Source: Albifimbria verrucaria
Lineage: Eukaryota; Ascomycota; Sordariomycetes; Hypocreales; Stachybotryaceae
NCBI GenBank assembly: GCA_020081605.1
Contig: JAHREC010000018.1
Span: forward strand, 4,092,001-4,156,000
Direction of reading: 5' to 3'
Length of the DNA stretch: 64,000 nt
Below the pieces are notes generated by a model. The model had not been told where the DNA came from. It did not search any database and was given only the letters and a program-made list of their open reading frames with translations. The translations under genes were made by a program, and so were the position numbers. Shown piece by piece: positions 22,240 through 33,360 of this stretch (within the stretch, counting starts at the first letter, position 1; every line of letters starts with the position of its first letter).

Positions 22240-24612
22240 ATGGACAACAACTCTAGACAAACCGACGATGTGGCGGTGCGAGAGCCTCTGCTTCCGAGCA
22301 AACTGCATGGCCATGTCCACTTCATCGAGGAGACCCTACTGTTTCCCAGTGGCTCCAAGACCAAATCCCGTCCACGAGAGAGGCTTCGGATTACTTTACA
22401 TCTCTCTTCCCTTTCCTGTCTTGGATAGGACATTACAATGCTCAGTGGGCGGCAGGCGATCTCATCGCCGGACTCACAATTGGCATCGTCGTCGTTCCTC
22501 AAGGCATGGCATATGCTCTGCTGGCCAACCTCGAGCCTCAATTTGGACTATACTCATCTTTTGTAGGTGTCATGGTTTATTGGATGTTTGGCACGTCTAA
22601 AGACATCTCGATTGGCCCCGTGGCCGTCCTGTCAACTGTGGTCGGCAATGCCATCGACAGCGTCAAGGCATCGGGCCATGATTTGCCAGGCCATGTCATC
22701 GCATCTATCTTGTCTATAATCGCTGGATGTCTTGTATGTGCTCTGGGTCTGTTCCGATTTGGATTCCTGGTCGATGTCATCTCCATCACCTCGCTTTCAG
22801 CATTCATGACAGGCTCTGCCATAACAATTGCCGTCAGTCAACTTCCGTCTCTACTCGGTGTCACTGGGTTCTCTAGCAGAGACTCGCCATACAACGTCCT
22901 GCTTAACACCATTGAACACCTGCCCGAGGCTGGTATCGATGCCGCCATTGGCCTCTCTTCTCTTGCTCTCTTGTATCTTATCAAGCATGGCCTAAGCACA
23001 GCGGCTGAACGTCTTCCAAAGTTAAAGCGCTTCATTTTTTTCATCAACACAATGCGTACCGTCTTAATCATCATACTATACACGTTGGTCAGCTGGGGAT
23101 CAATAATGGCCGAACACAAGATGCTGTGTTCGGTGTTCTAGGCCCAGTACCAAGCGGTAAGCACCTGTCAGCTTCCAATTGCAAATAGACCATACCCACT
23201 GATTGCCACTACAGGGCTGCCCCATGCAGCAGTCCCCAAAATCGATCGTGAGATCGCAATAGAACTTAGCGCCCATCTTCCAGCAGTTGCTATTGTTATG
23301 CTTGTGGAGCATGTTGCAATTTCAAAGTCTTTTGGTCGAGTCAACAACTACAACATCGACCCTTCGCAAGAAATGGTTGCCATTGGTGTGACCAACTTGC
23401 TGGGCTCATTCTTTGGTGCATATCCGTCGACGGGTTCTTTCAGTCGCACTGCTATCCAGTCAAAGCTGGCGTACGCACGCCTGCGTCCGGAATCATTACA
23501 GGCATCATTGTTCTGCTAACCACTTATTTATTAACGGGCATCTTCTACTACATCCCGACAGCCACCCTTGCTGCAGTCATTATCCACGCCGTGAGCGACC
23601 TTGTCACACCAGCATCTACCATTCACCAGTTCTGGAAGGTTTCGCCACTTGAAGTTTTCATCTTTCTTCTTGGAGTTCTTGTCAGCGTCTTTTCCCATAT
23701 CGAAAACGGATTATATACGACAGTTCTTCTGTCGGGCTTCATATTCGTGTATCGCATCTTGAAAGCTCGAGGACGTTTTCTCGGCAGGGTAAAAGTACAC
23801 TCTGTGCTGGACGAACATTCTTTCGAAAGTTTCGATAAGAAGGGGATGGACAGTTATGGTGCTTGTGCAGAACCACCAAATCAGACAGGGCGGAGTGTAT
23901 TTCTTCCTCTCGATCATGGAGATGGCTCGAATCCAGAAGTCCACATAGACAGCCCATATCCCGGAGTATTCATATATCGGTTTTCAGAAGGCTTCAATTA
24001 CCCCAATGCCAACTCTACCTTGGACTTCCTGGTCGAGTACATTTACGAGCGCACAAGAAGGTCTCAGCCTGAACTCTATGAACGCAGAGGAGATCGGCCT
24101 TGAATAACCCAGGGCCACGCCATGGCCCAAAATCGCCCGAAATTCCAGGGCTTCATCGTCTTCCTACACTGAAAGCTGTTATTCTTGATTTTAGCGCGGT
24201 CAACAATGTCGACATCACATCGGTACAACGGCTCATCGATGTGAGGAACCAACTTGACGCATATACATCACCGGACGTCGTTGACTGGCATATCGCGTGT
24301 ATCAACAATAGATGGACCAAACGAGCACTCGCTGCCGGTGGTTTTGGCACACCAAGGCATTCACAAGACGGGCCGCATCAGAAATGGAAGTCAATTTTCA
24401 GCGTGGCGGAAATCGGAGAGGAGGAATCTCTTCCCACAACGACAAATGAGACTTCTTGGGGCGGAGATCTTAGCCCCAGGATGAAGAGAGAGGAAAAGAG
24501 GAGAATGACCTTCAAACGAGCTATCCCCTGTCTCGTAACGTCAACCATGAGGAAGGACCCAAAACCACACAAAGCGTGGACGGAAGAATGCGGTCGTTCA
24601 TGGGCTGGATAA
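22240..24612 (+). CDS. SulP/SLC26 sulfate permease with STAS domain
   Basis: A plasma-membrane anion transporter, most likely sulfate. Exons are 22240-23156 and 23215-24612 (58-nt intron); about 772 aa. After a 45-residue cytosolic start come the SulP landmarks DYFTSLFPFLSWIGHYN, GLTIGIVVVPQGMAYALLA, DISIGPVAVLSTVVG, AFMTGSAITIA, VALVEHVAISK-like and GSFSRTAIQSKAGVRTPASG. About a dozen hydrophobic helices end near 23760. The C-terminal STAS domain contains GDRPWNNPGPR and LKAVILDFSAVNNVDIT, with a basic tail. Missing bases at about 22382, 23095-23098, 23462-23464 and 24101 split it into five frames. Restoring four bases makes the total divisible by three. It is distinct in substrate from nitrate or phosphate carriers; sulfate is inferred from family. 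Confidence 0.88.
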
Positions 24613-25360
24613 ACCTCTATTCCACGTTGATTTAACGAGCGCAGTCCAAAGCGCGATCCTGAACATCGAAGCGAGACAAGAGTCGAGAGCGGAGTTCACA
24701 TCAGACCGGTCGTCTTGATTGATCAATTAGATTCATAGAATTGTTTGGGTTTGCGTATTACTATACCTTGAGATTATCATAGCGTAGCGTGGCCGACGCA
24801 TTAGCGTTGGTGTTTATTTGAGGTCAACGGCACAACAGCTGGGATGGAAAGCTGGAACCATGATTTACAGGGCTAGTATATATAGCTGTTGGGATATGGA
24901 ATACGATTTATAGTTGAAGCATAAGGCTTTGGTTTGATAACAATTCCTCCAAATGGATTTATTATTTGCTTTTCGTTCACAACGACCCAAGAATGTCGAG
25001 ATCCTTTCGCTATCGATACATAACATGTGCATGAGAAATTGCGTGTAAGAAGAAATAGTAGGTGGAAATCTGTACCAAATCTGAAATGGTTCAGTTCTGC
25101 ATAAAAGAGCATCGAGAGTGTTGAAGTTTTAATTGATAGGGTGCTGATGATAAGGCTGGTCACCTGATCTCGCGTGTGGCGAGTTGATGATCCACGCGTT
25201 AATGAGTGTCCGTCTGTAACTCTTCTTCACCACGACCAGCACATCCGCCTGTTGCTTGGTATTTCCGAATTTCTGTTTTCAGCCCTCATCTAGACGGTGC
25301 TCTGTCTGAATTTTGTTCAAATTCTTAACGTGGCCATTTGTCTTTCGTTTCTAGTCAGCC
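24613..25360. other. Spacer SulP 3' flank / WSS1 promoter
   Basis: About 750 nt, A/T-richer than average at 24720-25140. It is non-coding as far as I can read. Confidence 0.5.
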
Positions 25361-26898
25361 ATGCCTTTTGGCGTGCAGAGGCTCAATGTGAAAAAGTCAC
25401 AGCCGAACCCGAATATCGTCTTTATCAAGCCCCTGAAGGGTAAAGATGAAGCCGTTGCTCAAGATTTTCTTGAAAGAATAGCCGCCCAGTGCTGTAGGCT
25501 TAGAACGCTCAAAGTGCCGCGGAGAACACCAAGCTGACAGTTCCGCAGTGCCTGTTATGCGTGAAAATCACCTCTATGTGATGTCACTGGAAGAGTATGA
25601 GCCCAACCGAGAGTTTGTTGGCCGCAACTTCAATGCAGGCGAGGTTATACAACTGGTCCTCAAATCCCCAGAACTGGGCGCTGGCTTCCATTTGATTATG
25701 TGCAAATGGTCATGATGCACGAACTCGCACATTGTAAGCAAATGAACCACTCTCGGGCTTTTTGGGCAGTCCGGAATCAGTATGCTGCTCAGATGCAAGG
25801 CCTTTGGAGCAAGGGATACACAGGCGATGGTATATGGGGTAGGGAATCAACCTGGGAACAGCGGAATGGGAGAGGAATACAGTCCACGCGGATGATATGC
25901 TGCCAGAACACTTGTGTGGCGGAACATATCGATCACGTCGAAGAAAGAGAAAGGTCAAGCCAACGTTGACTTATCAAGAAAGGAAAGAGAAGCGAATTTT
26001 GAAGAAGTTCGGGAAAAATGGAGTGGCCCTGGGCTCGGATGAAGAAACAAAGATCAAGTTGGAGAAGGGAAGCGCGTACAGGGCAAGCCCAGGGTGGCTG
26101 GAAGTGCCAGAGGCAGGGAACTCCGCGCTGCCGCAGCATTGGCCCGCTTTGAGCAGCAGAAACCCGAACCCTCGTCCATCAAGGACGAAAGCGAGACGGA
26201 ATCGGGCAGCGAGAGCGACTACGATGATGCGGCTTCAGAGGATGTGGATTCGAAAGACGCACTTGATGTTGATGGAAGCCGACTCACGGATAAAAGGGTA
26301 GGGGAATGATCAAGGTGTGTGAGGATGAGAATTCAGAAGACCCTGCTGCGAGAAACGAGTTGGACGAGCTTCGGGGCTTGATGCGAACACGAAGACACAC
26401 GAAGGGACCGTCACAAGATTCCGATTCAGGTCCTCGCACGGGAGAGGATCGACATGTTGCAGTCAAACAAGAAGAGGCAGAAAGCAATTCTACGAGTCAT
26501 CCTCCGGCAATTACATTCGTGAAGCGGGAACCGTCGGACGACCTTCCCAGCATGAAGGATCTGCAACAAAACACAAGCGTTTCTTCCGGCTCAAAGAACC
26601 AGACAATGGACAGGAAGCCCAAGGAAGAACCATCTCAGCAGCCACGCCAGCCAAAAATTGCCAAGACGAACTCACAGGCTCCAGAACCGAACCATATTGA
26701 CACAGGAACAGCCACGTGCTCAATATGCTCCTACGCGAACTCCAAGCTGTCAGTCACGTGTGCCATGTGTGCCAATGTTCTGAACCCGACCATTACCACG
26801 AACTCTTGGCGGTGTGCTAGGAGTCATGCAAAGATAGCTCCTACGTCAATTCGGGGGACTGCGGGGTGTGTGGGCTATGTGGACAGAAGAAGATGTGA
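25361..26898 (+). CDS. WSS1: Wss1-type WLM metalloprotease (DNA-protein crosslink repair)
   Basis: A zinc protease family that degrades proteins crosslinked to DNA and binds SUMO and Cdc48. Exons are 25361-25493 and 25549-26898 (55-nt intron, acceptor TTCCGCAG); about 495 aa. The N-terminus MPFGVQRLN leads into the WLM core, with REFVGRNFNAGEVIQLVL and the active site MMHELAHCKQMNHSRAF (HExxH plus third His, 25709-25758). LPEHLCGGTYRSR and FGKNGVALGSD follow, then an acidic Ser/Glu stretch (26180-26300). Lys-Arg-Glu-Pro sites such as VKREPSD resemble sumoylation motifs. Two C-terminal Cys clusters (CSICSYANSKLSVTCAMC; then GDCGVCGLCGQKK) resemble RanBP2-type zinc fingers. Missing bases at about 25677, 25842-25844, 26067-26069, 26301-26304 and 26829 fragment the frame; five restored bases give an exact triplet count. 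Confidence 0.88.
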
Positions 26899-29800
26899 GG
26901 TGAGTGAGCGGTGTCGGTAGGCGAGATGCAGCTGCTCGCGCCACCATGTATTCTTTGCTGGCAGCATGACTTGACGAGATTATGAACGGCATTTGTAGGA
27001 TTGGGTCATTGGGTTTACGTTGATGTATGGCGAAGCAAAAGGCTATTGCCTGGTTCTGCCACTGATGGTTTGAGGATAGAATAGGTTGGAGAGGTTAACA
27101 GAGCTACGAAGCACTTATATGCATCCGAGGAAACGCAAACTGAATTAGACAAGAACGTTTGAAGCTCTGACCAGGAAAACGCCATGGGTCGCTGCAGAGA
27201 AGGTCGCAATGCTGACGCCACTGTCAGAGGGTCTGCAAGGTGGTGTGTTGCGCAAAGGATGGGAGGAGAAGAGGTCAGCAACATGGGTGATGGCATGCTG
27301 ATGCAGGTCGGCCGGGGAGGCTTGTGGCTGTATGATAAGACATTGTGTGACGACGGAATACCTCCGGCGGCTGGATTGGAGAGTTTGGCATAGCATGGAG
27401 GCTCTTAGATCTGTAACAGCGAATCCCAAATCGCATACGCGGGGTGGTTGATGATAAGGCCTAGTGTAGATGTAGGTTTGCTAGGCTCACGAGGTTTTAC
27501 GAATCACAGGCCGTGGGCACGGCGAGGCCTCTAAGGCGAATGCAAGATTGCGGAGCCAACGTCCGAGGGTAAGGTTTCCCCGTGTCCAAGGCATCTGGGG
27601 AAATGATGCTGGGCCACGCGCGGCGCTGGAGCTATCCGTAGCTCCGCAGGGCAAGCCGCGAGCATCGGGGCCAGAGCACGCGATTGCCTCTCCGCATTCC
27701 CTCCTCCGCAGACGTGAACTGCCGTCCAAGCCGATAGCCAGTTCTTGGTTGCTAGGATTAGCTGCGGGCGTCGCTCAGCCATGCTGGATGCGGCTTGGGA
27801 ATGTCCCAAGCTTGGTTTTCGCTGGTCGGAGGAGGGGAGGAGGACGGTTCTTGTGCAGGTCGATAAGCTTGAAGGGGTGGGCATTTGCTGCCATTTGTTT
27901 GGTGGCGATGGGGAATTCGGAGACATGACGGAGGGCAACGGCGGGTAAGACACCTTCATTCTGCGGTGGAGGAAAGACAATGGGCATGGCATGACGAAGG
28001 GTCCGGATTGATTGCCACACCTATGATGCGGAGTAACCGTTACGGAGTCAATGCAAAGATGTACGATTCATCACGGCGACCGGAGTATTGTGTACAGCAT
28101 CAGAACACGAACGCGGGGAGGAATCCCTTATTCCCAGCACCGCATTACCCCAGCGTTGTGTAATGGCCTTATCATTCTGCATGGGTGGAAGGCGAAGAGG
28201 AGCATGACGGGAAGCATGGATCCGTCACGCGCGGCAAGCCTCCCAAGTATTTGACAGCGCGTCCCGCTGCATCGCACACGGCCTGACGTCACAGGACCTC
28301 AAGTAAGTTTGCATAAATCGGAGGCGTCATGGAGGGAAACGGCAGACACGATGCCCCAAGGCCAGCATCGTGGCTTCAGAACAACCCCGGAGGGTGGTGG
28401 CAGAGAGAGACAGGTGCAGTCGCTCGATGACAGAAGCGAAGCGAAACAGGAGGGTCTAGACCGCGCCGATGCTGCAGGGGTGATGCGATTGCTGGGCCGT
28501 TTGGCCCCTCGACGTCGCTGGCCAGGCCAATCAAGGCGGGGTCTCGGTTTGACGGTGGCTTATCGAGGACGTGTTGGATGCGTCCTTGAGCCAGGAACCT
28601 CGCCGAGAGTCTTAAGGAATCTTTTATGTGGCATACGCGGCTTATGGCATAAGCGGTTTGGCTCCTGGTCGGAAAGGTGTGTAGGACGTGCGTGGACGGA
28701 CATCTCTCTCTTAGCCCAAGCGGGCGGCTGGGAAATGAGCGTGGTCTGGGGATTACAGGAACGAGGAGGGCAGGGGACGGATGGTATCCGCGTGGGTGGT
28801 GCGAGCAGTGGTGGGGGAAGGGGAGTGAGATGGACGTGCTCCAAGTTGATTGATCTGCGTAGAGATCTTCGTCGGTTGCGAGGACGAGGCCAATGGAACG
28901 CGAGGTCTTCTTGTTCTGATTTCGAACTATCCATGCCCGTTGCATTACTCAGTGATAGGCCGGTGGAGAAGGCCAATCTGCCGGTCTGTCCAGCAGTGGT
29001 TTAGTCAGGCAGGGCCAACGGAGGGTTGATTAAATTATATGGTTTTCTTAGTGACGGGGAGACAAGAATGTTTGTCAGGAAGTCGGGAGGAGCGGCTAGG
29101 ATCTGGCCCGTGGCGCATACAAGGGGTTGAGATGGCGCCGAGGATGAAGGATGTCTGTCGTGTGCTGCATGGCTTTTCTTTTGCAGAGGGACGGTCGGGC
29201 ATGCAGCGTCTGTGGGTTGTTGTCTCTGCTGTGCCTTCGGTAGATGGGCATTGGGAGGGTTGGGATGGTGTTTGTCGCACAATGGCGTCCAGCACTACTG
29301 TATCATAGTACATAGTACAGCACTGTAGGTGTAAGTTGCAACAGCGAATTACCCCGCAAAAGGAACTGCAAGCTGCCGAAGGGGTGACGTCGCTGAGACC
29401 GCACGGACCAAGCAGCGTGGGAGAAAATGGGCAAATGGGCAAGAGATGGGGAGAGGTGCGCCAGGATCAGCAGGTGGTGCGTGCGCTGGCCTCCCAGATC
29501 CCCACCGGCCCCACTGGCTCTGTTGCTTGACTCGCCGTGGGCAGATTTGGTTGGCTGACTGCTTAGTTAGCGGCACGGTCGTAGCGTCCGCTTGCACCGC
29601 GCGCAACCCTGGGCCTAGGGGTACTTTGTGTACCTTGGGTGGGTAATACAGTGCAGCCTTCATTTGTACTGTGCTGCGCTGTGCTGCGCTGGGTTGCACG
29701 CAGTACGTACCAGAGATCATCGTCTCTTTCCACGTCAAGCAACCCCAACCGAATAAAAAATAAAATAAACGTGTTCAGTCCCTGGATGCCCTGCAGCAAC

Positions 29801-31323
29801 CGGATCCTCGAGAGAGACATTCCAAAGACTGCCGCATCGCCCACGGCTCTCGTTTTATTGTTGAGTCGCCACAGCACGATACTTTTGCTGCACCCACTTC
29901 ACTTCCCCATACCTATCTACAGTATTGTCCCCATTTGCTCCGTATTCCGCTCCCATTCACTCGGGGTCTCCATCCGCATCGGAGCTCAGGGGACCTCCGC
30001 CCACCAGCACCAGCATAATCGTCGACGTTATCCCCTTGCGCCGGTCACGATGTCCGGTCTTAACGGGATAACGCCGCATGTCCGTGAGATGTGAATAGAC
30101 GAGGCCGAAGACGCAACGCAACGCAAAGCCGCCCAAGCCGCTGGCATTACTCTCTTCCCCCTGGTCCCCTGTTTACTCAGGGCGGGTCAAGGTCCCCTGT
30201 CTCGACGTCACCGTCAACATTCGAGGTACCTACATACCTACATAAGGTCGTAAGTTAGTAAAGCAATTACCTACGGCGCTCAGACAGGCTCGAACTGACC
30301 CGCTCTCTCAGTCCCGAATTAGGAACACGGCGATCGTCGTGCAGAGACAAAACACAACCTACTACCCCCGAAACCCTTTTTAAGTTGATCGGCGCATTTG
30401 CTTGTCCCGCCGCTTCACTTCATCATCATACCTCCTCTTCGTCTTCGTCCGTCCCTCCCCCGCCCTCCCTTCCGAGTCCAGCCCAGCCTAGCCCAGAGTT
30501 GCGAGGGCGCTTCGTACCGTTGCCGTACCGCACCGTACCGTACTGTGCGTACGTGCCTTATCCGGCTCGTCGACCACGGCAGTGAACCTGTCAATCTTCC
30601 CCAGGTTGGGTTACTGTGAATATACCTTGCGTCGCCAATCTCTTTTGTGTGTGGGTGTGTCCATTGGTGCCCTTACGTGCCAACCCGAGGTACCCTCCCT
30701 GCCATACGTAGCCGCCGCTGTACCCTTTGCCTCGCCGTTGGGTAAGGTAGAGGAGAGGTACCGGGGAGGGTGGGCAGGGTACTTTGGTACTTGCAAGTCC
30801 CCTGGTGTCCCTCTGCCCAGCCTGCAGCCAGCCAGCCAGCCGGCCAGCCAGTCGAGGCGAAACCGGACTTGGGGCCCCTCTTCTCTGCTGCTGCTGCTGC
30901 TGCTTCTGCTTCTACTTGTGCTTCTGCTGCATCTTCTGGCATATTGCCTTTCACACCTCGCCTTATCCCTTCCTTTCAAACAACCACCACCCTCTGCCCA
31001 TCAGGCCATTTGTTCCACCCTCTAGCACCACCCTGTGCTCCATCGCCTCACACACCATTCTTCCATCCTACCCTAGCCTTCCCTCCAATCTTACCATTGC
31101 CCGTATATATACCCCGTCCACGTGCCACTCCCTCCGCCGTCGCCTCTCCTCCTTCTTCTCTGTCAACCCTCTACTTCCGTCCTTCATTCCTTCTTCCTTT
31201 TCTCCGTCAATACCATTTGCTGCAACACTTGTCGACCATTCATACCATCGCCATCTACTCTCGCAACATAACCCGACCGATTACTCTCTTCACAACCCAA
31301 CGCAGCGCATTCTCCTGCCGACC
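26899..31323. other. 4.4 kb gene-free spacer
   Basis: No conserved protein is recognised on either strand. Long overlapping open frames at 28309-29004 (+) and 28376-28945 (-) have no family features and oppose each other, so I treat them as chance. TACTGTA/TAGTACAG words occur at 29295-29330, GGTACCTACATACCTACAT at about 30225, and (CCGTA)-like repeats at 30521-30550. From about 30385 to 31323 the plus strand is pyrimidine-rich, including a CTGCTG run at 30888-30905; this looks like the leader of the next gene. Confidence 0.5.
30385..31323 (+). promoter_or_regulatory. Long pyrimidine-rich promoter/leader of the Ser/Pro-rich gene
   Basis: About 940 nt of CT-rich sequence immediately upstream of the ATG at 31324, ending in CA-rich DNA. 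Such tracts mark highly expressed promoters and long 5' UTRs in filamentous fungi. The extent of the transcript is inferred, not visible. Confidence 0.45.
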
Positions 31324-32169
31324 ATGGCCTCTGACAACGGTTCCAACGGCGAGCCCGGCACCCGCCCCCGTCGCAGCTCCATCACCCAGTCGACTCTCTC
31401 CAACCTGTTCCAGCGTGGCAACACCTATTCCGGCGGGCCGTCCTTCCCCGTTGCTCCCCCAACCCGGCCGCCAGTGACCGCCGCCGCCTCTCCATCACAA
31501 CCCTGGGCCTCTCCGGCACCTCCCCAACAGCGGCGTCCCTTCGGTATGCGACGGGGCAGCATGTCCACCAATTCGGACTCCATCGACGAGAGCGCCATTG
31601 ACGATGATGAGGCGGTCCAGGAAGTGCCAAGACCGCTCCCACCACCCCTTCGTCCGTCGCATGAGCTTCGGAGGCTCCGCCATGAGAAACTACCGCCCCA
31701 ACGGTAGCCCTGGAAATGGTAACGCCTCTCCTCCCCAGTCCGGCCGACGTGCCAGCGCCCAGAGAGTTCCCCAGGCACAGCCTTCCGGCTCCGCTACCGC
31801 TGCCTCTGCACCAGCTCCAGCGCGCCGGGCCAGCAGTGTCCTGATGTCTCCTTCTCCTCTACAGGCAAGCAACACCAAGTTTCCAAGAACCTCTTCTGAC
31901 TCTCCCTACTCCCGCACAGACCAGCAAGGCTTCAATTGGTCCGAACAGCTGCGGTCACGAGCCGAGAGTTCCGTCTCTGGCGCGAGACCCTCCTTCTCCT
32001 TCGCCTCAACCTCTCCCCGAGAGCCAGTGTTCAGCACGACCGGGCCAAGTCAGTCTCCGACATGCCCCAGCCGCCTGTCCAGGCGTCCGCCGCCAAGGCT
32101 AAGCCCGAGCGGCCAAAGCCTGACGCCTTTCAGGAGAGGATCCTCAAGGGCGACTTCTACATGGATTAA
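31324..32169 (+). CDS. Ser/Pro-rich low-complexity conserved fungal protein
   Basis: Single exon, about 282 aa after three one-base repairs. No enzymatic domain is seen. Short motif-like blocks stand out in a disordered background: RRSSITQSTLSNLFQRG at the start, FGMRRGSMSTNSDSIDE, FVRRMSFGGSAMRNYR, GFNWSEQLRSRAESSVSG, HDRAKSVSDMPQPP and the C-terminal QERILKGDFYMD. Several are RRxS or RxxS sites, suggesting phosphorylation by basophilic kinases. I believe similar proteins occur across Pezizomycotina, but I cannot name a function. The frame breaks are at about 31622, 31645-31648 and 32013-32016, each one base short in a G or C run. Confidence 0.72.
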
Positions 32170-33360
32170 TGATGCACATTTCGCACTCTGTGTTAAGACT
32201 ACTTTAGATGATGTGTTGTGCAAGGAAGCGTTCTTTCACAATGAGCTCTCTATTTTCACGTCATGGTAGATTGACCAATTCCGTCTTTCTAACGTGAAGC
32301 GTTGATGATTACTACGTAGGAATTCTCCTCGGTTGTCATTCTCAAGCGGCGTCATGGCGATTGTCATACAGTATTCACTTATCATCTACTCTGTTTTTCC
32401 CGGCATGGTGACTCCACCATGCCCATCTTTGAACCGATTTCTCTTTGGAGCATATTGAGCATCTCGTCGACAACATCGACAAAGAACATGGACAAAACGG
32501 ACAACAAGGGCAATGAAAGGAAAATACGTGTTGACAAACAGGAATCTCGGAAACAAGGCAGGCAGCGACAAAGGCGAGCGTGGTGATTTAAATTATCCAT
32601 TTTCCTATTTCACAGGATGACTGGTTTAAACAGCTGGGGTGCTGTTGGTCATGGGTCGTGTATACGCAACACCGGTGCGGAGAAGGTGTCTTACGTTGGT
32701 TTGGGTCACGGAGTTTTTGCTCAGGGAGGGAAGGTACCAGGACCAAGACTGCAACGCACCAAATGTGCGAACTGAGCGTGTGGATCTGGCGTTTAAAGGG
32801 CCGACGAGAAGCCTTGATTGAGGCTGATGGAGTTGGCATGTATCTCGCCTAGTATCATGGTCGGTTTGATCATGATGGATACTTACGAGTGTGCACACAT
32901 TCGCTTATATATATTCAAGACTCTTGAACATGGCAATTTTCATGAAACCTAGCGTGAGACCCATCTATTTTGAGTAGTAGTTTGTTTAAGTTTATACAAT
33001 ACTGAATCTGTTTACCGGTACCAGCCGATCGTCAGCAAATACATATAGCTGTGGACCTAGTTTCAGATATATTTGGTTCCTCGTACTAACACAAATCTCT
33101 CCTACAGCCAGGAATGCGATGCCGTACTCTGTTTCCAAGACAATTGTATTATAGTACATATAAATGATCTCGCTGTGGCTATAAATAGAAACCCAACGAA
33201 TATAGGACATGAGTACAGTGTCTTCCGGGCCAGCAACTCCCCAGAACACCGTTGTGCTGTACATAAAAAGCGCCTGGTCCTAAAATACATCCACAGCCAA
33301 CTAGAGTACGGCGTAGTGAAATAATCCATACGGTAGACATGGTAACTCGGTTTGTCTCTA
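32170..33360. other. Convergent spacer
   Basis: About 1.2 kb between the 3' ends of the Ser/Pro-rich gene and the Zn2Cys6 regulator. It is A/T-richer from 32890 to 33400. No coding sequence is recognised. Confidence 0.5.

Noticed and set aside
28309..29004. 231-codon plus-strand frame in the 4.4 kb spacer
   Set aside because: No domain, Arg/Gly-rich, opposed by another frame of similar length; no intron signals or family resemblance.
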